Of a DNA stretch of 57,099 nt, positions 35,945 to 44,587 are shown piece after piece. The notes under the pieces were generated by a model. The model was not told the DNA's origin, made no database searches, and saw nothing but the letters and a program-made list of their open reading frames with translations. Both the position numbers and the translations under genes were made by a program. This DNA is from Halomonas sp. (lineage in GTDB: Bacteria; Pseudomonadota; Gammaproteobacteria; Pseudomonadales; Halomonadaceae): positions 1 to 57,099 of the forward strand of contig NZ_JAFWFN010000024.1 in assembly GCF_017515565.1 (NCBI RefSeq), in the 5' to 3' direction. Every line of letters begins with the position of its first letter. Positions within the stretch are counted from its first letter, which is position 1.

Positions 35945-36379
35945 ATGAAAATGATCAAACCCGCTTTTCTAGGCACTCTGATGGTACCGGCATTTATGTT
36001 TGCAGCAACAGCTGTAAATGCCAATGAGCACACAGAGACGGCAACCACCTCCATGGAAGCCACTTACCTCACCAGCCAGCCTCAAGGCACCTTCCACGCT
36101 GACTCGCTGATGGGTAATGATGTTAAAAGCTCCGTGGAAGATGACGAAGATATCGGCACCATCTCTGATCTAATTATTAATGAAGATGGACAAATTCAAG
36201 CAGTCGTTGTGGGTGTTGGCGGCTTCCTCGGTATGGGCGAAAAAGACATCGCTATCGAATGGGACTCGCTTGAACTTACTAAAGATCATGATGACGAAGA
36301 ATATGTCATTCGTGTAAATGCTTCACAAGATGCTCTTGAAGATGCAGAAGAGTATGAGCGCGACAACGACAACCGCTAA
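35945..36379 (+). CDS. Exported PRC-barrel domain protein
   Basis: The 144-residue protein has a signal peptide (about 1-26, ending NANEH) and a PRC-barrel domain (about 50-125) beginning SLMGNDVKSSVEDDEDIGTI and containing VVVGVGGFLGMGEKDIAI. It is very acidic (Asp/Glu runs), as expected for a periplasmic protein of a halophile. ATG 35945 has AAGGAGC 8 nt upstream; the frame open to 35897 is not used. PRC-barrel proteins of this kind are often induced by envelope or osmotic stress, but the role is unknown. It is a single gene with a strong terminator. Confidence 0.85.
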   Translation: MKMIKPAFLGTLMVPAFMFAATAVNANEHTETATTSMEATYLTSQPQGTFHADSLMGNDVKSSVEDDEDIGTISDLIINEDGQIQAVVVGVGGFLGMGEKDIAIEWDSLELTKDHDDEEYVIRVNASQDALEDAEEYERDNDNR

Positions 36380-36395
36380 TTAGTAGTTAAACCCT

Positions 36396-36427
36396 AAAAG
36401 GCCTTGGCAATTGCCAAGGCCTTTTTT
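36396..36427 (+). terminator. Terminator of the PRC-barrel gene
   Basis: AAAAGGCCTTGGC, AATT and GCCAAGGCC followed by TTTTTT, 17 nt after the stop codon. Confidence 0.93.
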
Positions 36428-36478
36428 ATGGTTCTTTATTAACTTTTATTAAAAATTAATAAAGAACCATAAAAAAGG
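36420..36478. repeat. Perfect 23-bp inverted repeat between two convergent terminators
   Basis: The arm at 36420-36442 (beginning CCTTTTTTATGG) is the exact reverse complement of 36456-36478, with a 13-nt AT loop. Each arm contains the U-tract of one of the two flanking terminators, so both terminators are followed by the same 23 bases. Confidence 0.9.
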
Positions 36479-36501
36479 CGCCACAAAATTAACGTGACGC
36501 C
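36471..36501 (-). terminator. Terminator of the osmC-like gene
   Basis: On the minus strand GGCGTCAC, an AT-rich loop and GTGGCGCC form a stem with one mismatch, followed by TTTTTT. It lies about 35 nt past the stop of the OsmC-family gene. Confidence 0.8.
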
Positions 36502-36534
36502 ATAACTTAAGTTATAAAACGATAAAAAAACACA

Positions 36535-36960
36535 TTAATTTTTAAGCTTGGCTTCCATTGTAATTTCTGCATTCAGAACTTTAGAAACCGGGCAGTTGTC
36601 TTTAGCCATTTCAGCCGCTTCTTTAAATACAGCTTCATCTGCATCACTGATGGAAGCTTCTACCTCCAAGTGAATCTTAGAAATATCAAAGCCATCTGTG
36701 CTTTGAGAAAGCGTCACCTTAGCGTTGGTATCAATTGATTCTGCGGTGTAGCCTTTTTCACCTAAAATCATGGAAAGCGCCATGGAAAAGCAACTGGCAT
36801 GGGCCGCACCAATCAGTTCTTCTGGATTGGTGCCTGGCTCATCTTCAAAGCGCTTTTTAAAAGAGTAGTTAGTGGCTTCCAAAACGCCACTTTCGGTGGA
36901 TACGGTGCCTTGACCATCCTTCAAGCCACCTTCCCAATGCGCACTAGCTTTACGATCCAT
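36535..36960 (-). CDS. osmC: OsmC-family peroxiredoxin
   Basis: The 141-residue protein has the two redox cysteines of the OsmC/Ohr fold: C57 in HASCFSMAL and C123 in DNCPVSK, spaced as in OsmC. It begins MDRKASAHWEGGLKDGQGTV, which is close to E. coli OsmC. The enzyme reduces organic hydroperoxides and is usually induced by osmotic and stationary-phase stress. A strong AAAGGAGAA site precedes the ATG. It is a second, separate member of the superfamily in this window besides ohr (41382-41807). It converges with the PRC-barrel gene. Confidence 0.92.
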   Translation of the reverse strand: MDRKASAHWEGGLKDGQGTVSTESGVLEATNYSFKKRFEDEPGTNPEELIGAAHASCFSMALSMILGEKGYTAESIDTNAKVTLSQSTDGFDISKIHLEVEASISDADEAVFKEAAEMAKDNCPVSKVLNAEITMEAKLKN

Positions 36961-37068
36961 CCTGTTCTCCTTTCCTGTGGTGTTTCGCTAATTGCATTAG
37001 TAGACACACCCTGCGCCCACTAGCTCCTTCAGCGTAGCTGATTCTATCAACTATGCCGAATTCACCCA

Positions 37069-37917
37069 CTAACTGCCGGCCGCCTCTTCAACACTGCTTT
37101 GCAATGCACGTAAAGAGCGCTCTCCCCGCTCTTCAAAAGGATCGCTAAGATCTATCACCATCTCCACACGACGATTTGTTCCTCGCCCTTCAGGAGTTAA
37201 ATTGGAAGCTAACGGTCTCGTATCCGCAAAACCTTGAATCATCAGTTGCTCAGGCAACAATTCATCTGTGGCAACAAGCACATTGGCCACCGACGCGGCA
37301 CGCATAGCGGAAAGATCCCAATTGCTGCGGAAACGGGAGGTGCGGATGGGCACGTTATCAGTATGGCCGTGAACAGACACCGTGCCGTCTACGGAAGCTA
37401 GCACAGACGCTAATTCAACAAGTAAATTAACAAAGTCAGACGTTACATCAGCATTACCTGAGCCAAACGTGCCCTGCTCCGCCACTCTTATCACTACACG
37501 GAACTGGTCAACCTCAATTTCTGTAACGCCTTCTAGCGACGACTTTTTTAACAGCTCCTCAAGTGATCCAGCTACTTGAAGCGTTCGCTGCTGTCGCTGG
37601 GAATCAAGCATGCTGCGCATGGTCTCAAGCTGTGGCTGTTGGGGAGTCGTTCGTTGTCGCACCTCATCGACAAAGGTGCGGTCCGGCGTAGCGGGGGAGA
37701 AATTTTGTAATACCGCACTGGTTCCCATGGGTATTTGCATGGCTTCTACATCACGCTGTACGCCAAACGCTTTTGACAGCTCATCTGCAACTCGGCGAAA
37801 TTTTTCAGCGTCAATCTCTGCAAACGACAATAAAAGTACAAAAAAGCACAGCAGCAGTGTCATTAAATCTGCATAGGTCACCATCCAGGCAGGAATATTA
37901 GTCTTCTTATTAGCCAT
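37069..37917 (-). CDS. pomB: Flagellar stator protein MotB/PomB type
   Basis: The 282-residue protein has one N-terminal membrane helix starting PAWMVTYADLMTLLLCFFVL with the ion-binding Asp17, a plug/linker region (about 60-135) and a C-terminal OmpA-like peptidoglycan-binding domain (about 140-260: VHGHTDNVPI, NWDLSAMRA, GFADTRP). It follows pomA by 3 nt and forms the stator with it. The tail after the OmpA domain is Glu-rich. The Cys at residue 24 next to the Asp is like Vibrio PomB, supporting a Na+-driven stator, which suits a halophile. Confidence 0.92.
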   Translation of the reverse strand: MANKKTNIPAWMVTYADLMTLLLCFFVLLLSFAEIDAEKFRRVADELSKAFGVQRDVEAMQIPMGTSAVLQNFSPATPDRTFVDEVRQRTTPQQPQLETMRSMLDSQRQQRTLQVAGSLEELLKKSSLEGVTEIEVDQFRVVIRVAEQGTFGSGNADVTSDFVNLLVELASVLASVDGTVSVHGHTDNVPIRTSRFRSNWDLSAMRAASVANVLVATDELLPEQLMIQGFADTRPLASNLTPEGRGTNRRVEMVIDLSDPFEERGERSLRALQSSVEEAAGS

Positions 37918-37920
37918 AGC

Positions 37921-38709
37921 TTACGTTCGCTCGCCTGCAGGACTTTTTTCGTCAGCGTTTGATGCACCGCGTCGCTCTGGAGGTAAATATAGCGTCAGCA
38001 TTTGCTCAAGGACACGTGGGTTTTTGTCACCTTTGATTGCCAGGAGCGCATCAATCCACAGCTGCTGCATTTTTGCTTCTTGGTTCATACGCACCCAAAG
38101 TTTCTCAGCGATGGGGTTGGCGATCATAGTGGCAATCATAGCGCCATAGAGCGTGGTCAATAGGGCAACCGCCATCGCGGGGCCAATTAAGGAGGGGTCA
38201 CCCATATTTGAGAGCATTTGTACCAAGCCCACCAACGTACCAATCATGCCCATCGCAGGAGAAACTTCTCCCAACGCAGAAAAAACGCGGCCGCCCGCCT
38301 CGTTACGCTCTAAGGTCAATAAGCGCTCTTTTTCCATCATCTCTTTGATCATGTCGGCACTGAAGCCGTCGGCGAGCATTTGCAAACCCTTTCCCAAAAA
38401 CGGCGAATTAACCTCTTTATTTTCTAAGGCAATCATGCCTTCTCGCCGAGCAACTTTTGACAACTCTACTAATTCTTCAATGCTCTCTTGAACGTTGGGC
38501 AGCTGGAATTTAAAAGCTCTCGCCGCTGCTTTAAAAGCAAATTTAAATTGTGTGATACTGAATTTTGCCAGTACGACAAATAAGCTTCCCCCGACAACTA
38601 GCAGCAGCCCGGTCGGGTTCATAAACACTTCGGGTGACGTGCCTAGTATTACAGCGGCGCCCACCAGAACAGCTGCCCCCACCAAACCAATCAGCGTTGC
38701 GAGATCCAC
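37921..38709 (-). CDS. pomA: Flagellar stator protein PomA (MotA family)
   Basis: The 262-residue protein has four membrane helices and begins MDLATLIGLVGAA, with LLLVVGGSLFVVLAKF and the family signature SPAMGMIGTLVGLVQMLSNM then IGPAMAVALLTTLYGA, nearly the wording of Vibrio PomA. It conducts ions with PomB to drive the flagellar motor. Ribosome site TGAGGAAAGG lies upstream. The pair is alone, away from any flagellar gene in this window, so it is either the only stator encoded elsewhere from the main cluster or an extra stator set. Confidence 0.95.
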   Translation of the reverse strand: MDLATLIGLVGAAVLVGAAVILGTSPEVFMNPTGLLLVVGGSLFVVLAKFSITQFKFAFKAAARAFKFQLPNVQESIEELVELSKVARREGMIALENKEVNSPFLGKGLQMLADGFSADMIKEMMEKERLLTLERNEAGGRVFSALGEVSPAMGMIGTLVGLVQMLSNMGDPSLIGPAMAVALLTTLYGAMIATMIANPIAEKLWVRMNQEAKMQQLWIDALLAIKGDKNPRVLEQMLTLYLPPERRGASNADEKSPAGERT

Positions 38710-38948
38710 GGCCTTTCCTCAAAATTGTAAAAAGTGCGTACGCACTGTTTAGCGAGACAGTAGAGACTAGTTACATTACGGTCAACGCTAAAACAGTAAC
38801 GATACACAGGTTGACATTATTGCACGATGTCAATCTAAGAAAACTGTTGATAAGACGCGCGATCTGTTCGCTTTCAGATACTTTGTCTCTACACTTTTGA
38901 GTACCATAACAATCACTATAATTAATGTCATCGACGTAAGGACACGCC

Positions 38949-39854
38949 ATGTCAACGGCTGATGCAATGCGCCTGCTGCTGCTCTCTTCTTTATGGGGGC
39001 TTTCGTTTATTTTTATGCGGGTAGCAGTGCCAGAATTTGGGCCAGTGCCGCTTGTGTTGTTGCGCATGGGGATTGGAGCGCTGTTGCTGGTGCCGCTACT
39101 AATGAGCCTGCACTACCTGCGGCTGATTTGGCAGCATAAAGGGCCGCTACTGCTGCTTGGCATTATCAATCATGTGCTGCCTTTTTCACTGCTGGCCCTA
39201 GCGACCACGCGCCTTGAAGCAGGCTTCACCTCTCTTCTTAATGCCACGACGCCGATTTTTACCGCGCTGCTAGGTGCCGCTTTTTTTGCAACCCCGGTGC
39301 AGCGCCAGCAATACGTAGGGTTAGCCTTAGCGCTGCTGGGAGTGTATGTACTTTCCGCTAACCGACTAGATTTTGCACTGGGTGGCGATGGCTGGTTTAT
39401 TGTCGCGGTGTTAGGGGCGACTTTTTGTTACGGCATTGCCAGTAACTATTCAAAGACCCGCCTGGGGCATCTGCCCAGTCGCGTACTCGCAGCGGGCAGC
39501 AGCGCGATGTCTGCTTTAGTTCTACTAATACCCGGCCTGCTGCTATGGCCAAGCGAGCCAGTGAGCCCCCTTGCTTGGGGCAATGCGCTGGCGTTAGCGG
39601 CCCTCAGTACTACGCTGGCGTTCCTACTGTATTTTGGTTTACTGGCCAGTGCAGGCGCTACAGCCACATCAACCGTCACTTTTTTAGTACCGGTCAGCGC
39701 GCTAATGTGGGGCTACTTACTATTGGATGAAACGCTAAGCCTTCAGGTAGTGGTGGGTATGGTCATTACCTTACTGGGCACAGCGATTGCCACCCGGTTA
39801 TTACGGTTTAAGCCTCGCGGTGCGTTGGCACCACCTCATCCCCCACACAAATGA
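38949..39854 (+). CDS. EamA/DMT-family transporter
   Basis: The 301-residue protein has ten predicted membrane helices arranged as two EamA repeats (about 5-135 and 150-290), with LSSLWGLSFIFMRVAVPEFG in the first helix and GATATSTVTFLVPVSALMWG in the ninth. Such exporters move amino acids or other metabolites out of the cell; the substrate is unknown. It is divergent from pomA. Its last 47 bases overlap the 3' end of the convergent MOSC gene. Confidence 0.88.
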   Translation: MSTADAMRLLLLSSLWGLSFIFMRVAVPEFGPVPLVLLRMGIGALLLVPLLMSLHYLRLIWQHKGPLLLLGIINHVLPFSLLALATTRLEAGFTSLLNATTPIFTALLGAAFFATPVQRQQYVGLALALLGVYVLSANRLDFALGGDGWFIVAVLGATFCYGIASNYSKTRLGHLPSRVLAAGSSAMSALVLLIPGLLLWPSEPVSPLAWGNALALAALSTTLAFLLYFGLLASAGATATSTVTFLVPVSALMWGYLLLDETLSLQVVVGMVITLLGTAIATRLLRFKPRGALAPPHPPHK

Positions 39855-40656
39855 CGCCACCTTGCCCAGCGGTTAAGGTCGCATTCTGGCCAAAGTGTGC
39901 GCCTTTAAGATGAGGCTGAGTGTTGAGCGCAAGCAGTGTTTTCAAAGGCTCGCCCGGTGCGGGTATCGCCGCAGTTTGCTGGTCAACGGTGGTGATTTTG
40001 CAGCGTTGGCAAGGTTTGCGTAACGTCAGCTCATAACCGCCCTGCTCTGCGGACAGCGTTGCCCACTGGTCTTCAGCCCAAGCATCTGCATACTCAATAA
40101 CGATATTGGGACGAAAGCGGTTCATCGGTATGGGGGCCTGCCCCTTGGCAATGAGCACTTGATTTAACGCGTCTAAAGAAGCGGTAGTGGTTATAAGAAA
40201 GGGGTAGCCATCGGCAAAATAGGTGTGGGCTTCTCCTCCTGCTAAAAAATCCGCCTCAACCGCACGCGTAAACTCAGCTGCAAAGCGCACCATACTGATT
40301 CCTCGTGCCTGCTCGCCCAAGGCTGACTCAAGCCAGCGGGACACCTCGTCACCTTCAGGCAGCGCTTTACAGTGTTCTTCCCACACCTTAACTAAACGAA
40401 GGTTGCCTTTGGGGTCTGCTAAAGAAATGGCAATTGGGTCCACATTGGGATGAAAGAGCACCAGCGCTTCAGGCGTAAGCGCGACCGAAATGGTGGCAAG
40501 CGCAGGTAACTGGCGCTGGGTGACAAAACGCTGCTGGGCATCCACCAGCATCCAACGCCGATCCCAGGCCAGGCCATGGGCATAAATATCACTTTGGGTA
40601 ACGTCGATTCCTTTCAGCGATTTAACAGGATAGACGGTGAGCTGGGTAATTTTCAC
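39808..40656 (-). CDS. MOSC-domain protein, YcbX-like
   Basis: The 282-residue protein has an N-terminal beta-barrel MOSC_N domain (about 1-115: LTVYPVKSLKGIDV, GLAWDRRWMLVD) and a C-terminal MOSC domain with FRPNIVIEYA and the molybdenum-cofactor-binding Cys in KPCQRCKITTVD. YcbX-type proteins reduce N-hydroxylated compounds with a reductase partner; here the separate ferredoxin domain of long YcbX is absent. The start is GTG (40656). It overlaps the EamA gene by 47 nt tail to tail. Confidence 0.88.
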   Translation of the reverse strand: MKITQLTVYPVKSLKGIDVTQSDIYAHGLAWDRRWMLVDAQQRFVTQRQLPALATISVALTPEALVLFHPNVDPIAISLADPKGNLRLVKVWEEHCKALPEGDEVSRWLESALGEQARGISMVRFAAEFTRAVEADFLAGGEAHTYFADGYPFLITTTASLDALNQVLIAKGQAPIPMNRFRPNIVIEYADAWAEDQWATLSAEQGGYELTLRKPCQRCKITTVDQQTAAIPAPGEPLKTLLALNTQPHLKGAHFGQNATLTAGQGGVICVGDEVVPTHREA

Positions 40657-40803
40657 AGTAGTCTCTCACTTTATTTAACAGTTATTTCAATAACAACATA
40701 GCCTAGCAAGACAGCAGGCAAACCACCCGTTACCTAGCCAGGGATAGCTACTCCTAGCCTTGCACGCTACATTACGTGCTATGCATTCTGTCTCGGAGTC
40801 GAC

Positions 40804-41253
40804 ATGCCAGCGCCAGATCCTTGTACTGAGCTAGAGCTAGACCACCAGCTCTGCTTTGCACTCTATTCAACATCACTGATGATGACCAAAGTTTATAAGC
40901 CTCTACTCAAAGAGTTAGGGCTTACTTACCCTCAATACCTTGCCATGCTGGTCCTCTGGCAAGAGGATGGCATTACCGTTGGGACATTAAGTAAGCGTTT
41001 ACTAACCGACCCAGGCTCGTTAACGCCCCTGTTAAAACGGCTTGAAAGTGAACAGCTACTTATCCGTAAGCGTAGCCACCAAGATGAGCGAGTTGTTGAG
41101 CTTTTCTTGACACAATAAGGCCGTGCACTACGTGAGCAGGCCCGACACATTCCTAGCTGTATCGTCAACGCTAGCGAAAAGTCAGTGGACACATTAACTC
41201 AGCTTAAAGAGGATTTAGCCCAGCTGCGGGAAAGCCTACAAAAGCTTCAATGA
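40804..41253 (+). pseudogene. ohrR: ohrR, MarR-family peroxide sensor interrupted by one in-frame stop
   Basis: The frame from ATG 40804 encodes a typical OhrR: reactive Cys17 in LCFALYS, LTYPQYLAMLVLW, and the winged helix with LLTDPGSLTPLLKRLESE and RSHQDERVVELFL. At codon 105 a TAA (41116-41118) follows LFLTQ; reading past it in the same frame gives GRALREQARHIPSC and the usual C-terminal helix to a TGA at 41251-41253, total 149 codons, the family length. OhrR represses ohr until Cys is oxidised by organic peroxide. Loss of the dimerisation helix would probably leave ohr constitutive. Real nonsense mutation or base error cannot be told. Confidence 0.85.
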
Positions 41254-41258
41254 GCCAC

Positions 41259-41288
41259 TAGGCACCGTATTGAGGTGCCTACTTTTTT
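41259..41288 (+). terminator. Terminator of ohrR
   Basis: TAGGCACC, GTATTGA and GGTGCCTA form an 8-bp stem followed by CTTTTTT, 5 nt after the end of the restored ohrR frame. Its position right behind the full-length frame supports that the gene was 149 codons. Confidence 0.88.
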
Positions 41289-41299
41289 GGCTAATTTGC

Positions 41300-41309
41300 T
41301 TGCGCGCAA
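41300..41309. promoter_or_regulatory. Palindrome in the ohr promoter region
   Basis: TTGCGCGCAA is a perfect 10-bp palindrome about 75 bp before the ohr start, in the 128-bp ohrR-ohr gap. It is a candidate OhrR site by position only. Confidence 0.3.
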
Positions 41310-41381
41310 AATAAAGCTGCACTAAATTAAAACGGCTACATATACCACCCACTTACAACAATCACCTATAGGAAATACTTT

Positions 41382-41807
41382 ATGTCTATCGAAACAATTG
41401 CTTACCGCGCCCATGCAAATGCTACTGGCAGCCGCGAAGGCCATGCTAAATCTTCTGATGGCGCGCTGGATGTTCAGCTTAGTACGCCTAAAGAGCTGGG
41501 TGGCGCAGGCGGTCAAGGCACCAACCCTGAGCAGCTATTTGCGGCAGGCTATTCTGCTTGCTTTTTAGGCGCGTTAAAGCACGTAGCGAGCCAGGAAAAA
41601 GTTACCCTGCCTGAAGATACCCAGATCGATGGCAGCGTTGGCATTGGCGCCATTCCTACCGGCTTTGGTATCGAGGTCGAGCTTAAAATTAACCTGCCTG
41701 GTTTAGAGAAGGACGTGGCTCAAACATTGGTCGATAAAGCCCATATCGTCTGCCCTTACTCTAACGCCACGCGCGGCAATATTGATGTCACGCTGACCCT
41801 GGTTTAA
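41382..41807 (+). CDS. ohr: Organic hydroperoxide resistance protein Ohr
   Basis: The 141-residue thiol peroxidase has the Ohr-specific motifs [20 protein letters not shown] with C60 and [13 protein letters not shown] with C124. It reduces organic hydroperoxides using lipoylated proteins. The ordering ohrR-ohr on one strand is the standard sensor-target pair. Ribosome region ATAGGAAAT precedes the ATG. Its stop overlaps that of the convergent racemase by 4 nt. Confidence 0.95.
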   Translation: MSIETIAYRAHANATGSREGHAKSSDGALDVQLSTPKELGGAGGQGTNPEQLFAAGYSACFLGALKHVASQEKVTLPEDTQIDGSVGIGAIPTGFGIEVELKINLPGLEKDVAQTLVDKAHIVCPYSNATRGNIDVTLTLV

Positions 41808-42499
41808 TCCCCCAGAGCCCAGGCTACCGCTTTGTTGGCATGCAAAGCGGTAGTATCGTAAAGCGGCACCGGTGTATGGCGCTGCTCAACAAGCAGCGCT
41901 ATTTCCGTACAGCCAAGAATAACGGCTTGTGCTCCCTGCCGGTGTAATGAGGCAATAATCTCCAAATAGCGCTGCCGCGATGACTCATTAAACTGACCAT
42001 GACATAGCTCTTTGAAAATAATGTCATGCACAGCTTGGCGATCGTCATCGTTAGGCGTGAGCACATCAATGGCAAAGCGCTCTTTTAAACGCGCCTTGTA
42101 GAAATCTTGTTCCATGGTAAATCGAGTCCCTAACAAGCCGACCCGCGTTACGCCATCCTGATGGCACTTTTCCCCAGTCGCATCGGCAATATGTAGGAAA
42201 GGGATATGAATAGCGGCTTCAATCTCAGGGGCTACGTTGTGCATGGTATTGGTTGCCAGTAGGAGGCCCTCGGCCCCGGCAAGCTCAATCCGTTTTGCCG
42301 CCTGGGCAAGTAGCGCTCCTGCCGCTTGCCAATTGCCCTGCCGCTGTAACGCTTCTATGTCAGCGAAGTTCACGCTCACTAACACCATAGGGGCAGAGTG
42401 AAAGCCGCCTAATGCGTGATTCACGCCTTCATTGATTGCTTTGTAATAGCTCTGCGTTGACTCCCAGCTCATACCACCCAGCACGCCGATAACACGCAT
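41804..42499 (-). CDS. Aspartate/glutamate racemase-family protein, YgeA type
   Basis: The 231-residue protein starts [15 protein letters not shown], has [13 protein letters not shown] (Thr in the first active-site position, as in E. coli YgeA) and the catalytic Cys in [11 protein letters not shown]. YgeA-type enzymes are broad-range amino acid racemases using homoserine and similar. A strong TAAGGAGAA site precedes the ATG. It is a single gene convergent with ohr. Confidence 0.9.
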   Translation of the reverse strand: MRVIGVLGGMSWESTQSYYKAINEGVNHALGGFHSAPMVLVSVNFADIEALQRQGNWQAAGALLAQAAKRIELAGAEGLLLATNTMHNVAPEIEAAIHIPFLHIADATGEKCHQDGVTRVGLLGTRFTMEQDFYKARLKERFAIDVLTPNDDDRQAVHDIIFKELCHGQFNESSRQRYLEIIASLHRQGAQAVILGCTEIALLVEQRHTPVPLYDTTALHANKAVAWALGD

Positions 42500-42654
42500 A
42501 GTATTTCTCCTTAATAGCTAACCAGTCGTTAACATGCTAAAAAATATAAACCTTGTACCAGCGCTATACGGCCCCATGAAGACTGAACGGCCCAACTTCT
42601 TCGGGTGAATTGCTGCACTGCCCTTTTATTCACCTGGTAAATAGCGAGGAAAAT

Positions 42655-43515
42655 ATGAGCGATAACACGACGTATACACCACCCCGGGTATGGAAGTGGG
42701 AACCTGGGAACGGTGGTAGGTTTGCCAACATCAATCGTCCTGTGGCGGGTGCCACACACGATAAACCGCTGCCTGTCGGCAAGCACCCCCTGCAGATCTA
42801 CTCGCTGGCGACCCCAAACGGCGTAAAGGTTACGGTGATGCTCGAAGAGCTGCTAGAAAAAGGTTTTTCAGCGGCTGAGTATGATGCGTACCTGATACAA
42901 ATTGGTGAAGGAGACCAGTTTGGCAGCGGCTTTGTCGAGGTAAACCCCAACTCCAAAATTCCGGCGCTGATGGATCACAGCGTTACCCCACCTCAGCGAG
43001 TATTTGAGTCAGGGGCAATTCTGCTTTACCTAGCGGAAAAATTTAATGCTTTCTTACCCACCGACCCAGCCAAGCGCACCGAGTGCCTTTCGTGGCTATT
43101 TTGGCAGATGGGCAGTGCACCGATGTTAGGCGGCGGCTTTGGTCACTTTTATGCCTACGCACCGGAAAAATACCAGTACCCAATTGACCGCTACACCATG
43201 GAAGTGAAGCGTCAGCTGGACGTACTGGATCGGCATTTAGCGGAAAACCGCTTTATGGCGGGTGATGAGTATACGATTGCCGATATGGCGATCTACCCAT
43301 GGTACGGGGCGCTGGTGAAAAACCGCGTTTACGAAGCCGCTGAGTTTCTTGAGGCCCATACTTATCAGCATGTTATACGCTGGACTGAAGAAATTGACGC
43401 GCGCCCTGCCGTTCAACGAGGCCGCATGGTCAACCGTACCTGGGGCGAGCCAAGCGAGCAGCTCCCTGAGCGTCACGATGCCAATGATTTTAACCAACCC
43501 CAGGCCAACGACTAA
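42655..43515 (+). CDS. yghU: Glutathione transferase-like disulfide-bond oxidoreductase, YghU type
   Basis: From ATG 42655 the protein is 286 residues, essentially the length of YghU. It begins with the YghU-type extension TYTPPRVWKWEPGNGG before the thioredoxin-like domain (IYSLATPNGVKVTVMLEELL) and all-helical C-terminal domain with YTIADMAIYPWYG. YghU binds two glutathiones and has disulfide reductase activity. A GCGAGGAAAAT ribosome site decides the start; the frame is open to 42610. Single gene. Confidence 0.92.
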   Translation: MSDNTTYTPPRVWKWEPGNGGRFANINRPVAGATHDKPLPVGKHPLQIYSLATPNGVKVTVMLEELLEKGFSAAEYDAYLIQIGEGDQFGSGFVEVNPNSKIPALMDHSVTPPQRVFESGAILLYLAEKFNAFLPTDPAKRTECLSWLFWQMGSAPMLGGGFGHFYAYAPEKYQYPIDRYTMEVKRQLDVLDRHLAENRFMAGDEYTIADMAIYPWYGALVKNRVYEAAEFLEAHTYQHVIRWTEEIDARPAVQRGRMVNRTWGEPSEQLPERHDANDFNQPQAND

Positions 43516-43612
43516 ACATAGGAGAAAAAGCATTGCCAAGGAGGGCAGTGCTTGGCTGTGATTAACCACACCCGGGAAGTAAATGTGGTAACTGGCAAGC
43601 CCAATTCTTCGG

Positions 43613-44134
43613 CTAATGAGGCCCGCGTACGCCCGATAAGCTTGAGCCGTCTCCCTCTTCACCACGCTTAACCACACTTAGCGAGCCATCGGTTTCCAAC
43701 ACCACAGCTTCCACGGCGCTAAGTTGCCCAACGCCACTGCTTCGCACCGCTGAGCGCACCTCCTCTTTGGTAACCCGTGCTTGACGCAAAGCCGCTGTTA
43801 AGTACTCTCCACGGTACAGCAGCATTAACGGCTCTCCTGTTATTAACCGTTTCACCCAGCTAAATCGCACGCTTAACCAGGTAATGATAAACTGAAGTGA
43901 GATAAGTAACGCCAGCGCTAGTGCGCCTTCTGCTAAGGCAATGTCTTTTGACAGCAGCACGGTCGCTAACGTTGAACCCAGCGCCACGGTCACAATCAGG
44001 TCGAAAGCATTCATTTTAGACAGCGTTCGGTTTCCCGAGATACGCAGAAAAGCCACAAGCACAGCGTAAGCCAGCACACCCACTATTAACGTCCGCAGTA
44101 AACTTTCCCAACTGCTAAAAAAAACCATTTCCAT
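43613..44134 (-). CDS. DUF421 (YetF-like) membrane protein
   Basis: The 173-residue protein has three membrane helices (about 10-30, 42-60, 68-90) and a cytoplasmic domain with EPLMLLYRGEYL and VRSSGVGQLSAVEAVVLETD-like wording, the YetF C-terminal region. NAFDLIVTVALGSTLA is the typical second-helix motif. Function of the family is unknown. Ribosome site TAGGAGAAA precedes the ATG. Confidence 0.88.
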   Translation of the reverse strand: MEMVFFSSWESLLRTLIVGVLAYAVLVAFLRISGNRTLSKMNAFDLIVTVALGSTLATVLLSKDIALAEGALALALLISLQFIITWLSVRFSWVKRLITGEPLMLLYRGEYLTAALRQARVTKEEVRSAVRSSGVGQLSAVEAVVLETDGSLSVVKRGEEGDGSSLSGVRGPH

Positions 44135-44225
44135 ATGAGCTTTCTCCTACTCCGGTGCTACTCGGTGAATAAACCTTACTCACTGAGTGTAGTGAGGATA
44201 GGCCACCGGTCATAGGGTAGGCGTT

Positions 44226-44552
44226 TCAATCGCTGGCGTACTCTTTCCACCAGTCGGCATAGGAGCTGTTATGAGGCGCAAAACCGCCCTCATCGGGTGC
44301 CCCATCTAGCCACCAGACGGGGCCGCGCTCGCCAAGTGCTTCTTTGGCCGCTTGCACGCCCTCACGGGCTTGGCGCAGTGCAGTTTCATCGTTTTGCTGT
44401 TGAGCGCTGCGTACCGCTCGCCTGGCTTTCATTAGCGACTTGATATGGGTGCGTTTTTCATCTTCGCTAAGGCGAGGGTCGGTACAGCGCCACAGCCGAT
44501 TTTTAGCTATAAAATAGCGACCATCCGGCGTATGTGGGTATTTATTGGCCAT
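44226..44552 (-). CDS. Conserved hypothetical protein (YPHTPDGRYF family)
   Basis: From ATG 44552 (GAGAGGG site just upstream) the protein is 108 residues. It opens MANKYPHTPDGRYFIAKNRL with WRCTDPRLSE, has a central basic helix (about 35-70) and ends with GERGPVWWLDGAP and a Trp/Tyr-rich tail. I recall similar short proteins in many proteobacteria, always without known function. No signal peptide. Single gene between DUF421 and lpxR-like genes. Confidence 0.75.
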   Translation of the reverse strand: MANKYPHTPDGRYFIAKNRLWRCTDPRLSEDEKRTHIKSLMKARRAVRSAQQQNDETALRQAREGVQAAKEALGERGPVWWLDGAPDEGGFAPHNSSYADWWKEYASD

Positions 44553-44587
44553 ACCGCCCTCTCTCATGCTTAAGCATGCTTATCGAT

